Source of the DNA: Bacteriovorax sp. PP10
GTDB taxonomy: Bacteria; Bdellovibrionota; Bacteriovoracia; Bacteriovoracales; Bacteriovoracaceae
Direction: 5' to 3'
NCBI RefSeq assembly: GCF_035013165.1
Contig: NZ_JAYGJQ010000002.1
Location: forward strand, 930,001 to 994,000
DNA length: 64,000 nucleotides
Below, piece by piece: positions 24,921-35,281 of this stretch; the first letter of the stretch is position 1, and each line of letters begins with the position of its first letter. The notes under the pieces were generated by a model. That model was not told the DNA's origin. It did not search any database and saw nothing but the letters and a program-made list of their open reading frames with translations. Position numbers and translations under genes: made by a program.

Positions 24921-27770
24921 ATGAAACTAAACTATAAAGTTTTATGCCTAACATTTTGTTTTGTTATGATTGGGTTGGCCCAAGCTGCAACTCCATTCAA
25001 AGACGATTGGACTCAAACTTTTTATACAGATGATTCTTCAGTCTATTTAACTTTGTATCCAGATGGATTTAAACAATTAATCCGCGTGAATGCAGAATCA
25101 TGTCAGCAAATTTCTAAAGTCAGTATCGTTTTAAAAAACGATTCAAAAAATAAATTCAATACGACTACAAAGTTCAAAGCACTAACAACTCCAACTGTTC
25201 CCAAAATTTATGGTTTAGATGCAGCTGATTATTGTTGGTACGAAGTAGAGGTGAGAAACCTCACATCAATCAATGGATTAAAATACGTTATTCAGATTGA
25301 TGACACTCACAGTGGCTCTCCTTATTTCTTCAAGGGAATCACAAACTCACTTATTCCACTTTACCGTTTAACTCAAAACTCTGCTATCGATGCATGGATT
25401 GATCTTGGATCTTTCGGGGCCACTCCAGTTGTTGGTGGTGGTGTGTATTTTAAAATCTGGGAGCCTCTTTCAGATGAAGTGCACCTGTTTTTAAATGCTG
25501 ATAAACCAGTTAAACTTTTTTCAGAGTACCCGTTAAATGATGAGCGCCGTTACCACTACGCTTACATGAAAGCAGCTAACATCAAAGACAAGTATCACTA
25601 CCAGTTCGTTAAAGGTGGTAACTACGAAACTCTTGAAGTGGCAAACTTCGATACATTCAGTCCCATTAAAATTGATCCAATGGCCAGAGAGCTTGTGTAC
25701 GATAACAAAGGTGGACGCTTTAACGGTTACATCAATCCTCGCGGAGTGATTGCCCGTGACAACGAATACACTTGGAAAAACGACGCTGCTTTTAATGGCA
25801 TGACGGCACTTGATTACAATAACTGGATCATCTATCAGTTATGGCCTTTAACGTTTAACCCGAAAGAAATTGACGGAGCTTACGTTCAAGGAAAATTCTT
25901 AGATATCATTCCAAAAATTCCTTACCTGAGTGACCTTGGGGTCAATGCAGTTGAGCTTCTTCCTGTTCATGAAAGCAGATTTAATGCTTCATGGGGATAC
26001 GCTTTGGATTCATTAATCATTTTAGAAAACACGCTTGGAACAAAAGCGGATATGAAAAAATTGGTGGATGAACTTCACGCTAAAAAAATGCGCGTGCTCT
26101 TCGATGTTGTTATCAATCACGTCAATAACACTCTTTTAAGAGAGCCAATCAACGAAACAAATAAAACGTCTAAGTTCTACGGTGGGGACACTGCCTGGGG
26201 GCCACAGCCGCGTTTTGAGAGTGTGTGGGTAAGAAAGTGGATCACTGATTCATTAATCCATTTAATCACTGAGTATCACCTTGATGGATTCCGTTTTGAT
26301 ATGACGGATTCAATTTTCAATAACACCAAAGGTGGATATCGTTTTCTTCAAGAATTAACTTACTTAATCAGACAAAACTCGCCGAACTTCTATAACTCAG
26401 CTGAGCAGCTTCCAAACAATGTTTGGGTCACATACCCAATCTCTGAAAATGGATTAGGCTTTGATGCTCAATGGAACGATAGATTTAAAAACTTCTTCGA
26501 GCTTGAATTCGATCACTACTCGGAAGGAAGCCGCTCGATTGACCTGACTTTTTTAGGTCATTCAATGCAAGGCCTGAGTGATCATCAAATGACTCCGGGA
26601 GTGTGGTATCCGTTTGGCCATCCACAAAGAACAGTCAACTATCTTGGAAGCCACGACTTCATTGGAAACAAAGACCCTCTTATTAGAATCGTTTCTAAAT
26701 ATAGAAGTAGTGAAACTGAAGACAATAATGTTTTTTCAAGAGTCAATCCTCTGGAAGAACCGGGTGATCTTCGCATTCCATTTAGAACAATTCACAATCA
26801 ATTCAGTCATGCAGCGACAAGACTTGCTTACGGTATTTTATTTACGAAACCAGGTGCTTCATTATTTTATCAAGGTGAAGAATTAGCTCAGGACTTAAAC
26901 ATCCAGAACGAGTGGGACTATGTTGACGCTCAAAAAGGAAATAGATTTCCAAGCAAGAACGTGAACATTAACAAGTATGTCCGCTCACACCGTATGCCTT
27001 GGTACTACAATGATCTTGCTGGCGGTAAAAGAGGTCCACTTCTAAACTTCACAACAGAGGCCGAAGCTTCTTTATTTGCAGGACATAAAACGTTTTTCAA
27101 GGAAATGATCAAGTTCAAGAAAAACAATCCTGAGATCAACAATCAAGACGCTCAAAACGTGCGCATTGATAACGGGTCTAAAACTTTTTCATATGAGTTA
27201 AGAACTTCAACTGCTAATTATTTTGTCGTTGGAAATTTCAACGTTGATAATGGTGGTGCTTGGGTACAATTCCCAGGTGACAATAAAACGTGGTGGACTG
27301 AAGTGATGAACTCATCACTAAGCAAGTACGGCGGAGATGATGAAAGATTCCAAAATATCATTTCAAATCTTGGTGGAAGAAAAAATCTTCTAAGACTTAA
27401 AGGCCCGGGCTTTTATATCTTTAAAGCAGGAGCTACTTCGACGATTTCAAAAAAGTTATACTTTAGAACTCTGGCCCTAAACTGGCTGGCAAACGAAGAA
27501 ACTGAACTAAAAGTGAATCCAGCAAACAGTGATGAACTGATTATAGAGCTAGCTTTTGCTAAAGCGCAGACAATTGATTTCAAGTTGGGAACAAAGAACT
27601 GGGAAGCTGATTTTGGCAAGTCGAACGACTCAAAAGCCGTGAAGTCGCTTCTTTCTGGATCTATGACGTACATCCCGAATTCTGCAAACATTAAAGCAAC
27701 AGTTGCTGCTGGAAAATACTTATTTAAATTTAACATTAAAAGCTATGCCTATAGCTTAGAAAAACTTTAA
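24921..27770 (+). CDS. Exported GH13 alpha-amylase/pullulanase-like enzyme
   Basis: 949 residues: signal peptide (ending AQA), an N-terminal beta region to about 160, a CBM48-like domain (GGGVYFKIWEPLSDEVHLFL), and a GH13 barrel at about 290-780. Catalytic residues are visible: nucleophile Asp460 in GFRFDMTDS, acid Glu495 in SAEQLPNN, and stabiliser Asp579 in YLGSHDF. The barrel also has DVVINHVNN. CBM48 plus this barrel order suggests activity on branched alpha-glucans, with maltodextrins as products. A C-terminal beta domain closes the protein. AAGGAAAGAG precedes the start. It is the only starch-cleaving enzyme outside the cytoplasm here. Confidence 0.9.
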   Translation: MKLNYKVLCLTFCFVMIGLAQAATPFKDDWTQTFYTDDSSVYLTLYPDGFKQLIRVNAESCQQISKVSIVLKNDSKNKFNTTTKFKALTTPTVPKIYGLDAADYCWYEVEVRNLTSINGLKYVIQIDDTHSGSPYFFKGITNSLIPLYRLTQNSAIDAWIDLGSFGATPVVGGGVYFKIWEPLSDEVHLFLNADKPVKLFSEYPLNDERRYHYAYMKAANIKDKYHYQFVKGGNYETLEVANFDTFSPIKIDPMARELVYDNKGGRFNGYINPRGVIARDNEYTWKNDAAFNGMTALDYNNWIIYQLWPLTFNPKEIDGAYVQGKFLDIIPKIPYLSDLGVNAVELLPVHESRFNASWGYALDSLIILENTLGTKADMKKLVDELHAKKMRVLFDVVINHVNNTLLREPINETNKTSKFYGGDTAWGPQPRFESVWVRKWITDSLIHLITEYHLDGFRFDMTDSIFNNTKGGYRFLQELTYLIRQNSPNFYNSAEQLPNNVWVTYPISENGLGFDAQWNDRFKNFFELEFDHYSEGSRSIDLTFLGHSMQGLSDHQMTPGVWYPFGHPQRTVNYLGSHDFIGNKDPLIRIVSKYRSSETEDNNVFSRVNPLEEPGDLRIPFRTIHNQFSHAATRLAYGILFTKPGASLFYQGEELAQDLNIQNEWDYVDAQKGNRFPSKNVNINKYVRSHRMPWYYNDLAGGKRGPLLNFTTEAEASLFAGHKTFFKEMIKFKKNNPEINNQDAQNVRIDNGSKTFSYELRTSTANYFVVGNFNVDNGGAWVQFPGDNKTWWTEVMNSSLSKYGGDDERFQNIISNLGGRKNLLRLKGPGFYIFKAGATSTISKKLYFRTLALNWLANEETELKVNPANSDELIIELAFAKAQTIDFKLGTKNWEADFGKSNDSKAVKSLLSGSMTYIPNSANIKATVAAGKYLFKFNIKSYAYSLEKL

Positions 27771-27778
27771 AGCGAGAC

Positions 27779-30382
27779 ATGATTATGATTAACACTGAAA
27801 AGCAATTACAAGACATGGCCTATAATTACTGGTGGAGTTGGACTCAAGAAACTTGGAGTTTATTCTCATCAATTAACAAAGAAGTTTGGACTGAAACAAG
27901 AAACCCTGTTTTAGTTTTAAAGAACACAGCAAACCTTGCTGAGATCTTAAAAAATGAAGATATCAAAAAAGAAATCAACACTCTTCATACAAGACTACAA
28001 ACATACTTAGAAAGAAGAGAAAAAGGGACGACTTGGTTTGCAAAAACTTACCCAACGACAAAAGGACCAATCGCGTACTTCTCAGCTGAGTACGGGATTC
28101 ACGAAGCACTTCCTATTTACTCAGGTGGATTAGGAGTTCTTTCAGGAGATCATGTTAAGTCTGCTTCAGACCTTGGTATCCCAATGGTTTTCGTTGGATT
28201 ATTTTATTCAAACGGATACTTCACACAAAGAATTAACGAAGAAGGAAAACAACTAGACCTTTACGGTAAATTTGATCCAGCTAATCTATCGCTTACAACT
28301 GTTAATGGTTCTGATGGATCTCCACTTGTTTTCCCTCTGGAGCTTGCTGATAGAACAATTAAAGTTCAAGCATTCAAAGCAACAGTTGGTACAAGTGAAT
28401 TATACCTTCTAGATTCAAATCATCCGGACAACTCTGACTCTGACAGACTTCTAACTGCAAAACTTTACGGTGGCGACAGAGAGATGAGAATTTCTCAGGA
28501 AGTTATCCTTGGTATCGGTGGGGTAAAACTTCTTAAAGCTCTAAACATTGAGCCAGAAGCTTTCCACATGAACGAAGGTCACTCAGGTTTCTTCCAACTT
28601 GAGCGTATCAAAAACATCATGAAAGAAAAGAACTTGAACTTCGAAGAAGCTCGCGTTGTAGCAGCAGCAAACTGTCTGTTTACAACTCACACTCCAGTTC
28701 CAGCTGGTAACGAAGCTTTCAGCCTTCCATTAATGCACAAGTATTTCTACAAAATGATCAAGGGATTCGATATCTCTTGGAGACGTTTTGTTGAGCTTGG
28801 ACTTGTTCCAGAAAAATCTGATTACAAGTTCTTCTCGTTAACAGTTTTTGCCATCAACGTTGCAAGATTCTTTAACGGTGTATCTGAACTTCACGGAAAG
28901 ATCGCGCAGAAAATGTGGCGTGAGTCTTGGCCGAATGTTCCTGAAGTACAAAACCCAATGTCATTCATCACTAATGGTGTTCACGTTCAAACGTGGATGG
29001 CCCTTGAAACTAAGAATCTTTTAAACAAGACGATTGGTACAGGTTGGGAAGAAGAATTAGCAAACCACGACTATTGGAAAAAAATAGGAGACGTTGCTAA
29101 TACTGATATCAGAGCAACAAAGATCGAACTTAAATCTAAAATGATTACTATGGTTCGTGCTCAACTTAAGAAGCAACTTGCTTCTAACAATGAACCACAA
29201 GTTGAAATAGATGCTGTTGATAACTACCTTGATGACAAAACTCTTGTAATTGGTTTCGCGAGACGTTTTGCTACATACAAGCGCGCGACTTTAATCTTTA
29301 AAGATCTAAAGAAGCTTGAAGCGCTAGTTAACAATCCAGATCGTCCGGTAGCTTTCGTATTCTCAGGAAAAGCTCACCCTCAAGACGTTCCAGGACAAAA
29401 GTACATTCAAGACATTTATAAATTCTCTCGCATGCCTCAGTTCAAAGGAAAAATCATCATCCTTGAAAACTACGACATGAACATTTCTCGTCACATGGTT
29501 TCTGGATCTGACGTATGGTTAAACAACCCACGCCGTCCAATGGAAGCATCTGGAACATCTGGACAGAAAGTGCCTATCAACTTCGGTCTGAACTTCTCTG
29601 TCCTTGATGGATGGTGGAGAGAGGCATTCGATGGAAACAATGGTTGGGCAATCGGAGAAGAAAAAGACTTCGAAAACGACGACATTCAGGATTTAGAAGA
29701 CGCTCAGGATTTCTACAATACATTAGAGCAGACTATCCTTCCGCTATACTATGCTGATAAGGCAAAGGGAGAAAACGGATCATCTGCAGCTTGGATTGAA
29801 AAAACAAAAGTGTCTTTCATTACAAACATCTCTCGTTACTCAACTCATCGTATGGTTCAAGACTATATGACGAAGTTTTATAGCGAAGCGATTAAATACG
29901 GTGAGAAGTTCGCTAAGAACCCTGACCTGATTAAGACTTACGTTGATAACCGTCGTTACTTCAAAATGAACTGGAAGACGATTTACTTCTCTTACGTTCA
30001 CTTTGATGGAAACCATGTTGAAGTTCACTCGAACTTCGATAAGAGTTTTAAAACGCCACTTCACCACGTTGAGTATCCTGCTGAGTACACACTTCCAGGA
30101 CGCCCATTCGAAACGGCGCAAGCTCACATCCACCTTGGTCTATACCTTGGGGATATTAAGCCAGAGACAATGGTGATTGAAGCGGTTATTGCCAGCTCTA
30201 AAACTGACAAAATCGAAACTCAAAAATTCACATTGAAAGGTCCATTAGAAGATGGTGTTGGTCACTTTGAATTAAAATTCAATTCTGATGATGCTAAAAC
30301 TAAAAAACTTCGTTTCAGAGTATACGGGCATGATGAATTTTTAGTTCATCCGTTCGAGTACGGTTACATGATGTGGTACTAA
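27779..30382 (+). CDS. glgP: Alpha-glucan (maltodextrin) phosphorylase
   Basis: 867 residues of the TIGR02094 branch of GT35: MAYNYWWSWTQETW at the N-terminus (DUF3417-type), PIAYFSAEYGIHEALPIYSGGLG, FHMNEGHSGFF, TTHTPVPAGNE and MEASGTSGQKVPINFG, where Lys597 should carry PLP. Releases glucose 1-phosphate from alpha-1,4-glucan ends in the cytoplasm. It is 8 nt after the amylase and 3 nt before malQ, the classical phosphorylase-glucanotransferase pair. No glycogen synthase is in the window, so imported maltodextrin is the likely substrate. Confidence 0.95.
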   Translation: MIMINTEKQLQDMAYNYWWSWTQETWSLFSSINKEVWTETRNPVLVLKNTANLAEILKNEDIKKEINTLHTRLQTYLERREKGTTWFAKTYPTTKGPIAYFSAEYGIHEALPIYSGGLGVLSGDHVKSASDLGIPMVFVGLFYSNGYFTQRINEEGKQLDLYGKFDPANLSLTTVNGSDGSPLVFPLELADRTIKVQAFKATVGTSELYLLDSNHPDNSDSDRLLTAKLYGGDREMRISQEVILGIGGVKLLKALNIEPEAFHMNEGHSGFFQLERIKNIMKEKNLNFEEARVVAAANCLFTTHTPVPAGNEAFSLPLMHKYFYKMIKGFDISWRRFVELGLVPEKSDYKFFSLTVFAINVARFFNGVSELHGKIAQKMWRESWPNVPEVQNPMSFITNGVHVQTWMALETKNLLNKTIGTGWEEELANHDYWKKIGDVANTDIRATKIELKSKMITMVRAQLKKQLASNNEPQVEIDAVDNYLDDKTLVIGFARRFATYKRATLIFKDLKKLEALVNNPDRPVAFVFSGKAHPQDVPGQKYIQDIYKFSRMPQFKGKIIILENYDMNISRHMVSGSDVWLNNPRRPMEASGTSGQKVPINFGLNFSVLDGWWREAFDGNNGWAIGEEKDFENDDIQDLEDAQDFYNTLEQTILPLYYADKAKGENGSSAAWIEKTKVSFITNISRYSTHRMVQDYMTKFYSEAIKYGEKFAKNPDLIKTYVDNRRYFKMNWKTIYFSYVHFDGNHVEVHSNFDKSFKTPLHHVEYPAEYTLPGRPFETAQAHIHLGLYLGDIKPETMVIEAVIASSKTDKIETQKFTLKGPLEDGVGHFELKFNSDDAKTKKLRFRVYGHDEFLVHPFEYGYMMWY

Positions 30383-30385
30383 TTA

Positions 30386-31861
30386 ATGGATAAAGTCGGC
30401 GGTATTAAAAATTCTGGTGTTCTTTGTCACGTGACGAGTCTCTCTACTTCTTATGGAGTAGGAGACTTCGGTCCTGTTGCTTACGAGTTTATCGACCGGA
30501 TGAGTGAGGCTCACCAACACTATTGGCAGATTCTTCCAATCGGAAATACAAATGATTCAGGATGCCCTTATGCAACTGACTCAGCCTTTGGATGTGCGGA
30601 CTACTACATTTCTCCTGATCTTCTAAGTAAAGAGTACGATATTTCGCCTCAGGCGTTTAATAAGTATTTTTTTAATTCAGAAAGAGTAGACTTTAAAAAA
30701 GTCGCAGAAAATAAGCAAAAGATGCTTCACACCGCTTATGAAAAATTCTTGCCGAATCCTAAATATGAAGCGTTTTTAAAAGAAGAAGAAAGCTGGATTG
30801 CGGCCTACTGCCTTTTTAGAACGTTTACTGAAACTCGTGGGTTTGATTGGAAAAAATGGCCTCATTTTTCTGATGCTGAAGCTTCAATGACGGCCGCAGA
30901 AAAAGAAAAATATAATTTTCATCTATTTGTTCAGTACACATGTTTTACTCAGCTTGCTGAGCTAAAAAAATACGCTAACAAAAAAAATATCAAGCTAGTG
31001 GGAGATCTTCCTATTTTCGTTTCCTATTACAGTATGGACGTTTGGAAAAATCCAAGTCAGTTCTATTTAGATAAAGAAACTCTGGATATGAAATATGAGA
31101 CAGGAGCTGCTCCTGATGGATTCTCAGCAACCGGACAAAAGTGGGGAACACCAATCTATGATTGGGAATACCAAAAGAAAGACAACTATGAATGGTGGAA
31201 TGTTCGTTTAAGTTTTCTTAAGCGTTATTTCGATATTATCAGAATCGATCACTTTAGAGGATTCTGTGCAACCTGGATTTCTGAAGTCACTGCTCCAGAT
31301 GCTAGTGGTGGACAGTGGTACCCAGGGCCAGGTGCTGACTTATTTAAAAACCTTCGCAATTACCCGGAAGTTATCGCTGAAGACTTAGGTTATATCACTC
31401 CTGATGTAGAGGCCCTTCGTGATGAATTTAATTTCCCAGGAATGAAAGTTTTCCAATTTCAATTAGGGGATTCAACAAACCCACATAAGCTGCAGAATTA
31501 TTATTATAATTGTGTGGCCTATTCAGGGACTCATGATTGTGACACTTTGATGGGATGGTATAAACACCTGACTCCATCGGAGAGAGATACACTTAATAAA
31601 GATCTTCATGTTCAATTTCCAAATCATTGGGACTTTTTAGATATTCTTTTAAAGACTCCGGCGAAAATCGTTTTAATTCAGGTTCAGGATCTTTTAGGTC
31701 TTGGAAGTGAAGCACGATTTAATTATCCAGGCACAGTTCAGGAAACGAATTGGTCATGGAAATTAAGTTTTAAAGAAACAAAGCATATCGATTGGGAACG
31801 CTTAAGAAGATTAACGATTGATAGCAACCGCTCAGTGACGAAGGGGCAGGTATGTGGCTAA
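30386..31861 (+). CDS. malQ: 4-alpha-glucanotransferase (amylomaltase)
   Basis: 491 residues of GH77, the compact amylomaltase form. Motifs: HVTSLSTSYGVGDFGP, SWIAAYCLFRTF, LVGDLPIFVSYYSMDVW, PDGFSATGQKWGTPIYDW, the nucleophile region IIRIDHFRGF, the acid in PEVIAEDLGYITPDV, and TNPHKLQNYYYN with GTHDCDTLMGWY. It disproportionates malto-oligosaccharides, feeding phosphorylase and releasing glucose. The malF start overlaps its 3' end by 10 nt, so this is one operon. Confidence 0.96.
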   Translation: MDKVGGIKNSGVLCHVTSLSTSYGVGDFGPVAYEFIDRMSEAHQHYWQILPIGNTNDSGCPYATDSAFGCADYYISPDLLSKEYDISPQAFNKYFFNSERVDFKKVAENKQKMLHTAYEKFLPNPKYEAFLKEEESWIAAYCLFRTFTETRGFDWKKWPHFSDAEASMTAAEKEKYNFHLFVQYTCFTQLAELKKYANKKNIKLVGDLPIFVSYYSMDVWKNPSQFYLDKETLDMKYETGAAPDGFSATGQKWGTPIYDWEYQKKDNYEWWNVRLSFLKRYFDIIRIDHFRGFCATWISEVTAPDASGGQWYPGPGADLFKNLRNYPEVIAEDLGYITPDVEALRDEFNFPGMKVFQFQLGDSTNPHKLQNYYYNCVAYSGTHDCDTLMGWYKHLTPSERDTLNKDLHVQFPNHWDFLDILLKTPAKIVLIQVQDLLGLGSEARFNYPGTVQETNWSWKLSFKETKHIDWERLRRLTIDSNRSVTKGQVCG

Positions 31862-33255
31862 GCTACGCACTATCGATCTCGGCAATCGTTTTAGCGCTTG
31901 TTGGAATATGGATCTATGCTTTTCAAAAGAAAGACGCTTATAAGTTTTTCTTTCCGGCATTAGTGCTCTTTGTCCTATTTAGTTTAGTTCCTATCTCATA
32001 CAGTATTTATGTATCATTCACGAATTTAAAGACCGGACATTTACTAGAACGCAAAAATGTTATCGAGCTTTTTGAAAACGAAAAAATGATTGAGCCGAAA
32101 TCGGAGCTTTTAAATTTTCAGGTTTTCAAAGACCAGGAGGATTATCTTTTAGTTGTTGATAATCTTTCAGCGAAATTTAAAGCGAAAGATAAAAGTATTA
32201 GTCTCGGGTCTATGGCAGGCCTGCCTCCCGGTGTAACTAAAATTTCGAATGGTGATGTTCTAGACTTAATTGAAAAGAATCCTGAGATGAAGATTGTTCA
32301 TCCAGCTCTTGGAGATTATTACTTCTTTAGATCTGACATCCTTGCAAAAATCAAACCTCGTTATGAGCGTCTTGGTAATGATAAGTTTAAAGATAATATT
32401 ACAGGTGAAAACCTGACGGAAGACACAGAGATCGGACAGTTCAAGCTGGCCGGAGAAAGTGTGGGCCCGGGATATTATACTTTTACCGGACTGAGCAATT
32501 ACAAAGAGCTCTTCTTTGATCCTGCAACTAATATGGTTTTTCTAAAGACGCTGTCGTGGACATTTGTCTGGGCCGCTCTGTCAGTGATTCTGACTTTCTC
32601 ACTTGGGTCTTTCCTGGCCGTTTTATTAAATGACCTGGAAGGGAAGTCGAAGCTTATTTATAGAATGGTTTTCATCATTCCTTATTCAATCCCATTTTTT
32701 ATTTCAGTCTTGATCTTTAAAGGGATGTTAAATAAAGACTTCGGTGAAGTGAATACGATTTTAAGTTACTTCTCGATTAGTCCGGTTCCTTGGTTGGAGA
32801 ATAAACTATGGGCACGCGTGAGTGTTCTCATGGTGAACCTGTGGCTTGGATTCCCGTACATGCTTTTAGTGATCACCGGGATTATCCAGTCGATTCCCAA
32901 ATCAATTTACGAAGCTTCATCACTTGAAGGGGCGACTAAGTTTCAGAACTTCAGGTTTTTAACTTTTCCTCTTGTGTTGCGTGCGATGATCCCACTTTTA
33001 ATCGGGTCGTTTGGATTTAACTTAAACAACTTCGTTGGAATTTATCTTCTGACAGGTGGTGGCCCGGTTATGTCCGATGTCAGCACACCGATTGGGCATA
33101 CAGATATTTTAATTTCTTATACCTATAGATTGGCATTTGAAGGATCACAAGGTCAGAACTTCGCTATGGCCGCGGCCGTATCAATGCTTATTTTTGTGAT
33201 TGTTGTGGCATTAACTTTCTTAAACTTCAAAGTTTCAAAACTTTTAAAGAGATAA
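31852..33255 (+). CDS. malF: Maltodextrin ABC transporter permease MalF
   Basis: 467 residues. Two membrane segments at the N-terminus, a large periplasmic insert (about 60-210, corresponding to the MalF P2 loop that contacts MalE), then the permease core. The EAA loop is clear as SIYEASSLEGATKFQNFRFL. Its length and the P2-like insert favour MalF over shorter sugar permeases. Immediately followed by malG with 1 nt between. Confidence 0.93.
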   Translation: MWLSYALSISAIVLALVGIWIYAFQKKDAYKFFFPALVLFVLFSLVPISYSIYVSFTNLKTGHLLERKNVIELFENEKMIEPKSELLNFQVFKDQEDYLLVVDNLSAKFKAKDKSISLGSMAGLPPGVTKISNGDVLDLIEKNPEMKIVHPALGDYYFFRSDILAKIKPRYERLGNDKFKDNITGENLTEDTEIGQFKLAGESVGPGYYTFTGLSNYKELFFDPATNMVFLKTLSWTFVWAALSVILTFSLGSFLAVLLNDLEGKSKLIYRMVFIIPYSIPFFISVLIFKGMLNKDFGEVNTILSYFSISPVPWLENKLWARVSVLMVNLWLGFPYMLLVITGIIQSIPKSIYEASSLEGATKFQNFRFLTFPLVLRAMIPLLIGSFGFNLNNFVGIYLLTGGGPVMSDVSTPIGHTDILISYTYRLAFEGSQGQNFAMAAAVSMLIFVIVVALTFLNFKVSKLLKR

Positions 33256-33256
33256 T

Positions 33257-34150
33257 ATGAGCGGATATAATAGAAAGAAACAAAGCCTGGATAAATTGCT
33301 GTCGCATCTGATGTTGATTGCGATTGCTATTATCGTTCTTCTTCCGGTGTTTGTTGTCGTCTCAGTTTCTTTGAGTAAAGGTGGATCGCTTAAGACGGGA
33401 CTTATTCCAGATGCGATTAGTTTTGATAATTGGAAATATATCTTAGGTATCCCTTACGTGAACGCATTAGGGGAGAAAGTTGTTTCTCCTTATCCAATAA
33501 TGCTTTGGCTTTTTAATAGTATTAAAGTTTCAGTGATCAGCGCATTTTTAATGCTGCTTTTTTCAACGACGGCCGCTTATTCACTTTCTCGCTTTAAGTT
33601 TAAAGGCAAAGAGATGAGTTTAATGTTTTTGATGGTCATGCAAATGTTTCCAAACATGATGGCGATGGTGGCATTTTACTTTATGCTGGATTTTATCGGT
33701 CAGGGAGTTCCGTGGTTGGGGATTGATACGCACTGGGGATTAATTCTGATTTATCTTGGCGGGACACCTTTTAATATTTGGCTTCTAAAAGGTTACTTCG
33801 ATACGCTTCCGCGCTCAATTGAAGAGTCGGCGAGAATGGATGGATGCACACACTTCCAGGCCTTCTATAAGATCGTTTTACCGCTGTGTACGCCGATCCT
33901 GGCCGTTATCGGTCTACTTACATTCATCAGTACATTTTCGGATTTTATTTTGCCGTCGATCCTTTTAAAGTCGCAAGACCAGATGACGTTTGCCGTTGGG
34001 ATTCAGATTTTTATCAGTGAGTCTTTTGCCAGTCGATGGGGGCAATTTGCTGCCGCTTCGATTTTAGGAGCGCTGCCAGTTTCACTTCTTTTCTTTTCTA
34101 TCCACCGCTACATTGTAGATGGTCTATCGCACGGTGGAGTCAAAGGTTAA
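33257..34150 (+). CDS. malG: Maltodextrin ABC transporter permease MalG
   Basis: 297 residues, six membrane segments, with MalG-like PMLWLFNSIKVS, FPNMMAMVAFYFMLD, the EAA loop RSIEESARMDGCTHFQAFYK, and a C-terminal YIVDGLSHGGVKG very like E. coli MalG, whose tail inserts into the MalE sugar site of MalF. Last gene of the plus-strand operon; its stop codon directly abuts that of malK on the other strand. Confidence 0.94.
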   Translation: MSGYNRKKQSLDKLLSHLMLIAIAIIVLLPVFVVVSVSLSKGGSLKTGLIPDAISFDNWKYILGIPYVNALGEKVVSPYPIMLWLFNSIKVSVISAFLMLLFSTTAAYSLSRFKFKGKEMSLMFLMVMQMFPNMMAMVAFYFMLDFIGQGVPWLGIDTHWGLILIYLGGTPFNIWLLKGYFDTLPRSIEESARMDGCTHFQAFYKIVLPLCTPILAVIGLLTFISTFSDFILPSILLKSQDQMTFAVGIQIFISESFASRWGQFAAASILGALPVSLLFFSIHRYIVDGLSHGGVKG

Positions 34151-35254
34151 TTATAAGTTTAGGTTTTCGCCTGAAATGCTATCGAATAGGTGAGCAAAGT
34201 GTAGCTTGAAGTAGAACTCAGCTGACTTTAAATCTTTTGGCATATGCATAGCTGGGATTAAGCTTGTTAATTCTTCATTACCATACTTTAAGATTAAATT
34301 TGCTTCGTGACCTAAAAGTTCAGTGAAGAGAACTTCAAATTTCGCGTTCCAGCCAGCTTCTTCAGTTGTATGAAGGATAATGTCTGTCGGGCGGATTCCA
34401 AGCACTGCAGTCTTTGGAGATTTTTTCTTTTCTGTGTGAAACTTTGTTTTATTGTCTGGTAGTTTGAAATGGAATGCTTGGTTTCTTCCAGTGGCGTAGA
34501 CACCACCATCTTTGTATTCAAGATCCACTTCGATTAAGTTCATCGCAGGAGTTCCAATGAATTCTCCAACGAATGAATTTTTTGGATTGTTAAAAACTTC
34601 CTGAGGTGTTCCAACTTGCTCGATCACACCAGCTCTGATGATAACTAACTTGTCTGCAAGGGTAAGAGCTTCTAGTTGATCGTGAGTGACATAAATAGAT
34701 GTCCCTTTTTGATCGATGTGGAATTTTTTAATTTCCGCTCTCATCTTATGGCGAAGTTTAGCATCCAGGTTTGAAAGAGGTTCATCGAATAAGAAGATTT
34801 TAGCATCTTTTACGATCGCTCTTCCCATCGCTACTCTTTGTCTTTGCCCACCTGATAGATCTGATGGTTTTCTTTCTAGGTATGTTGTGAGGTCTAAGAT
34901 CTCAGCGGCCTTTAAAACTTTTTCTTTGATGATCGCGGGATCAACTTTTTTAATCATTAAACCAAACGCCAGATTGTCGTAAACATTCATGTGTGGGTAG
35001 AGAGCGTAGTCCTGGAAAACCATCGCTACTTCGCGCTTACTTGGCTCGAAAGTAGAGATGTCCTTACCGTTTAATAAAAGCTGTCCTGAAGTGATTTCTT
35101 CCAGACCGGCAACCATTCTTAGCAGTGTTGATTTACCACAACCAGAAGGTCCAACGATAACGACGAATTCACCTGGATTGATATCAAGGTTGAAGTTGTT
35201 GATGATCGTTAATTTATTATCGTAGCTCTTTCTAATGTTTTTTAGTTGTAACAT
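34151..35254 (-). CDS. malK: Maltodextrin ABC transporter ATPase MalK
   Basis: 367 residues: Walker A VGPSGCGKSTLL, Q-loop MVFQDYALYPHM, signature LSGGQRQRVAMGRA, Walker B IFLFDEPLSNLDAKLR, switch His in YVTHDQLEA, then a TOBE-type regulatory domain with LGIRPTDI. This is the CUT1 sugar ATPase type that energises MalFG; such ATPases often serve several importers. It follows lamB by 27 nt on the minus strand, giving a lamB-malK operon that converges on malG. Confidence 0.95.
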   Translation of the reverse strand: MLQLKNIRKSYDNKLTIINNFNLDINPGEFVVIVGPSGCGKSTLLRMVAGLEEITSGQLLLNGKDISTFEPSKREVAMVFQDYALYPHMNVYDNLAFGLMIKKVDPAIIKEKVLKAAEILDLTTYLERKPSDLSGGQRQRVAMGRAIVKDAKIFLFDEPLSNLDAKLRHKMRAEIKKFHIDQKGTSIYVTHDQLEALTLADKLVIIRAGVIEQVGTPQEVFNNPKNSFVGEFIGTPAMNLIEVDLEYKDGGVYATGRNQAFHFKLPDNKTKFHTEKKKSPKTAVLGIRPTDIILHTTEEAGWNAKFEVLFTELLGHEANLILKYGNEELTSLIPAMHMPKDLKSAEFYFKLHFAHLFDSISGENLNL

Positions 35255-35281
35255 AAGTACTGATCTCTTCTATCAAAAGGT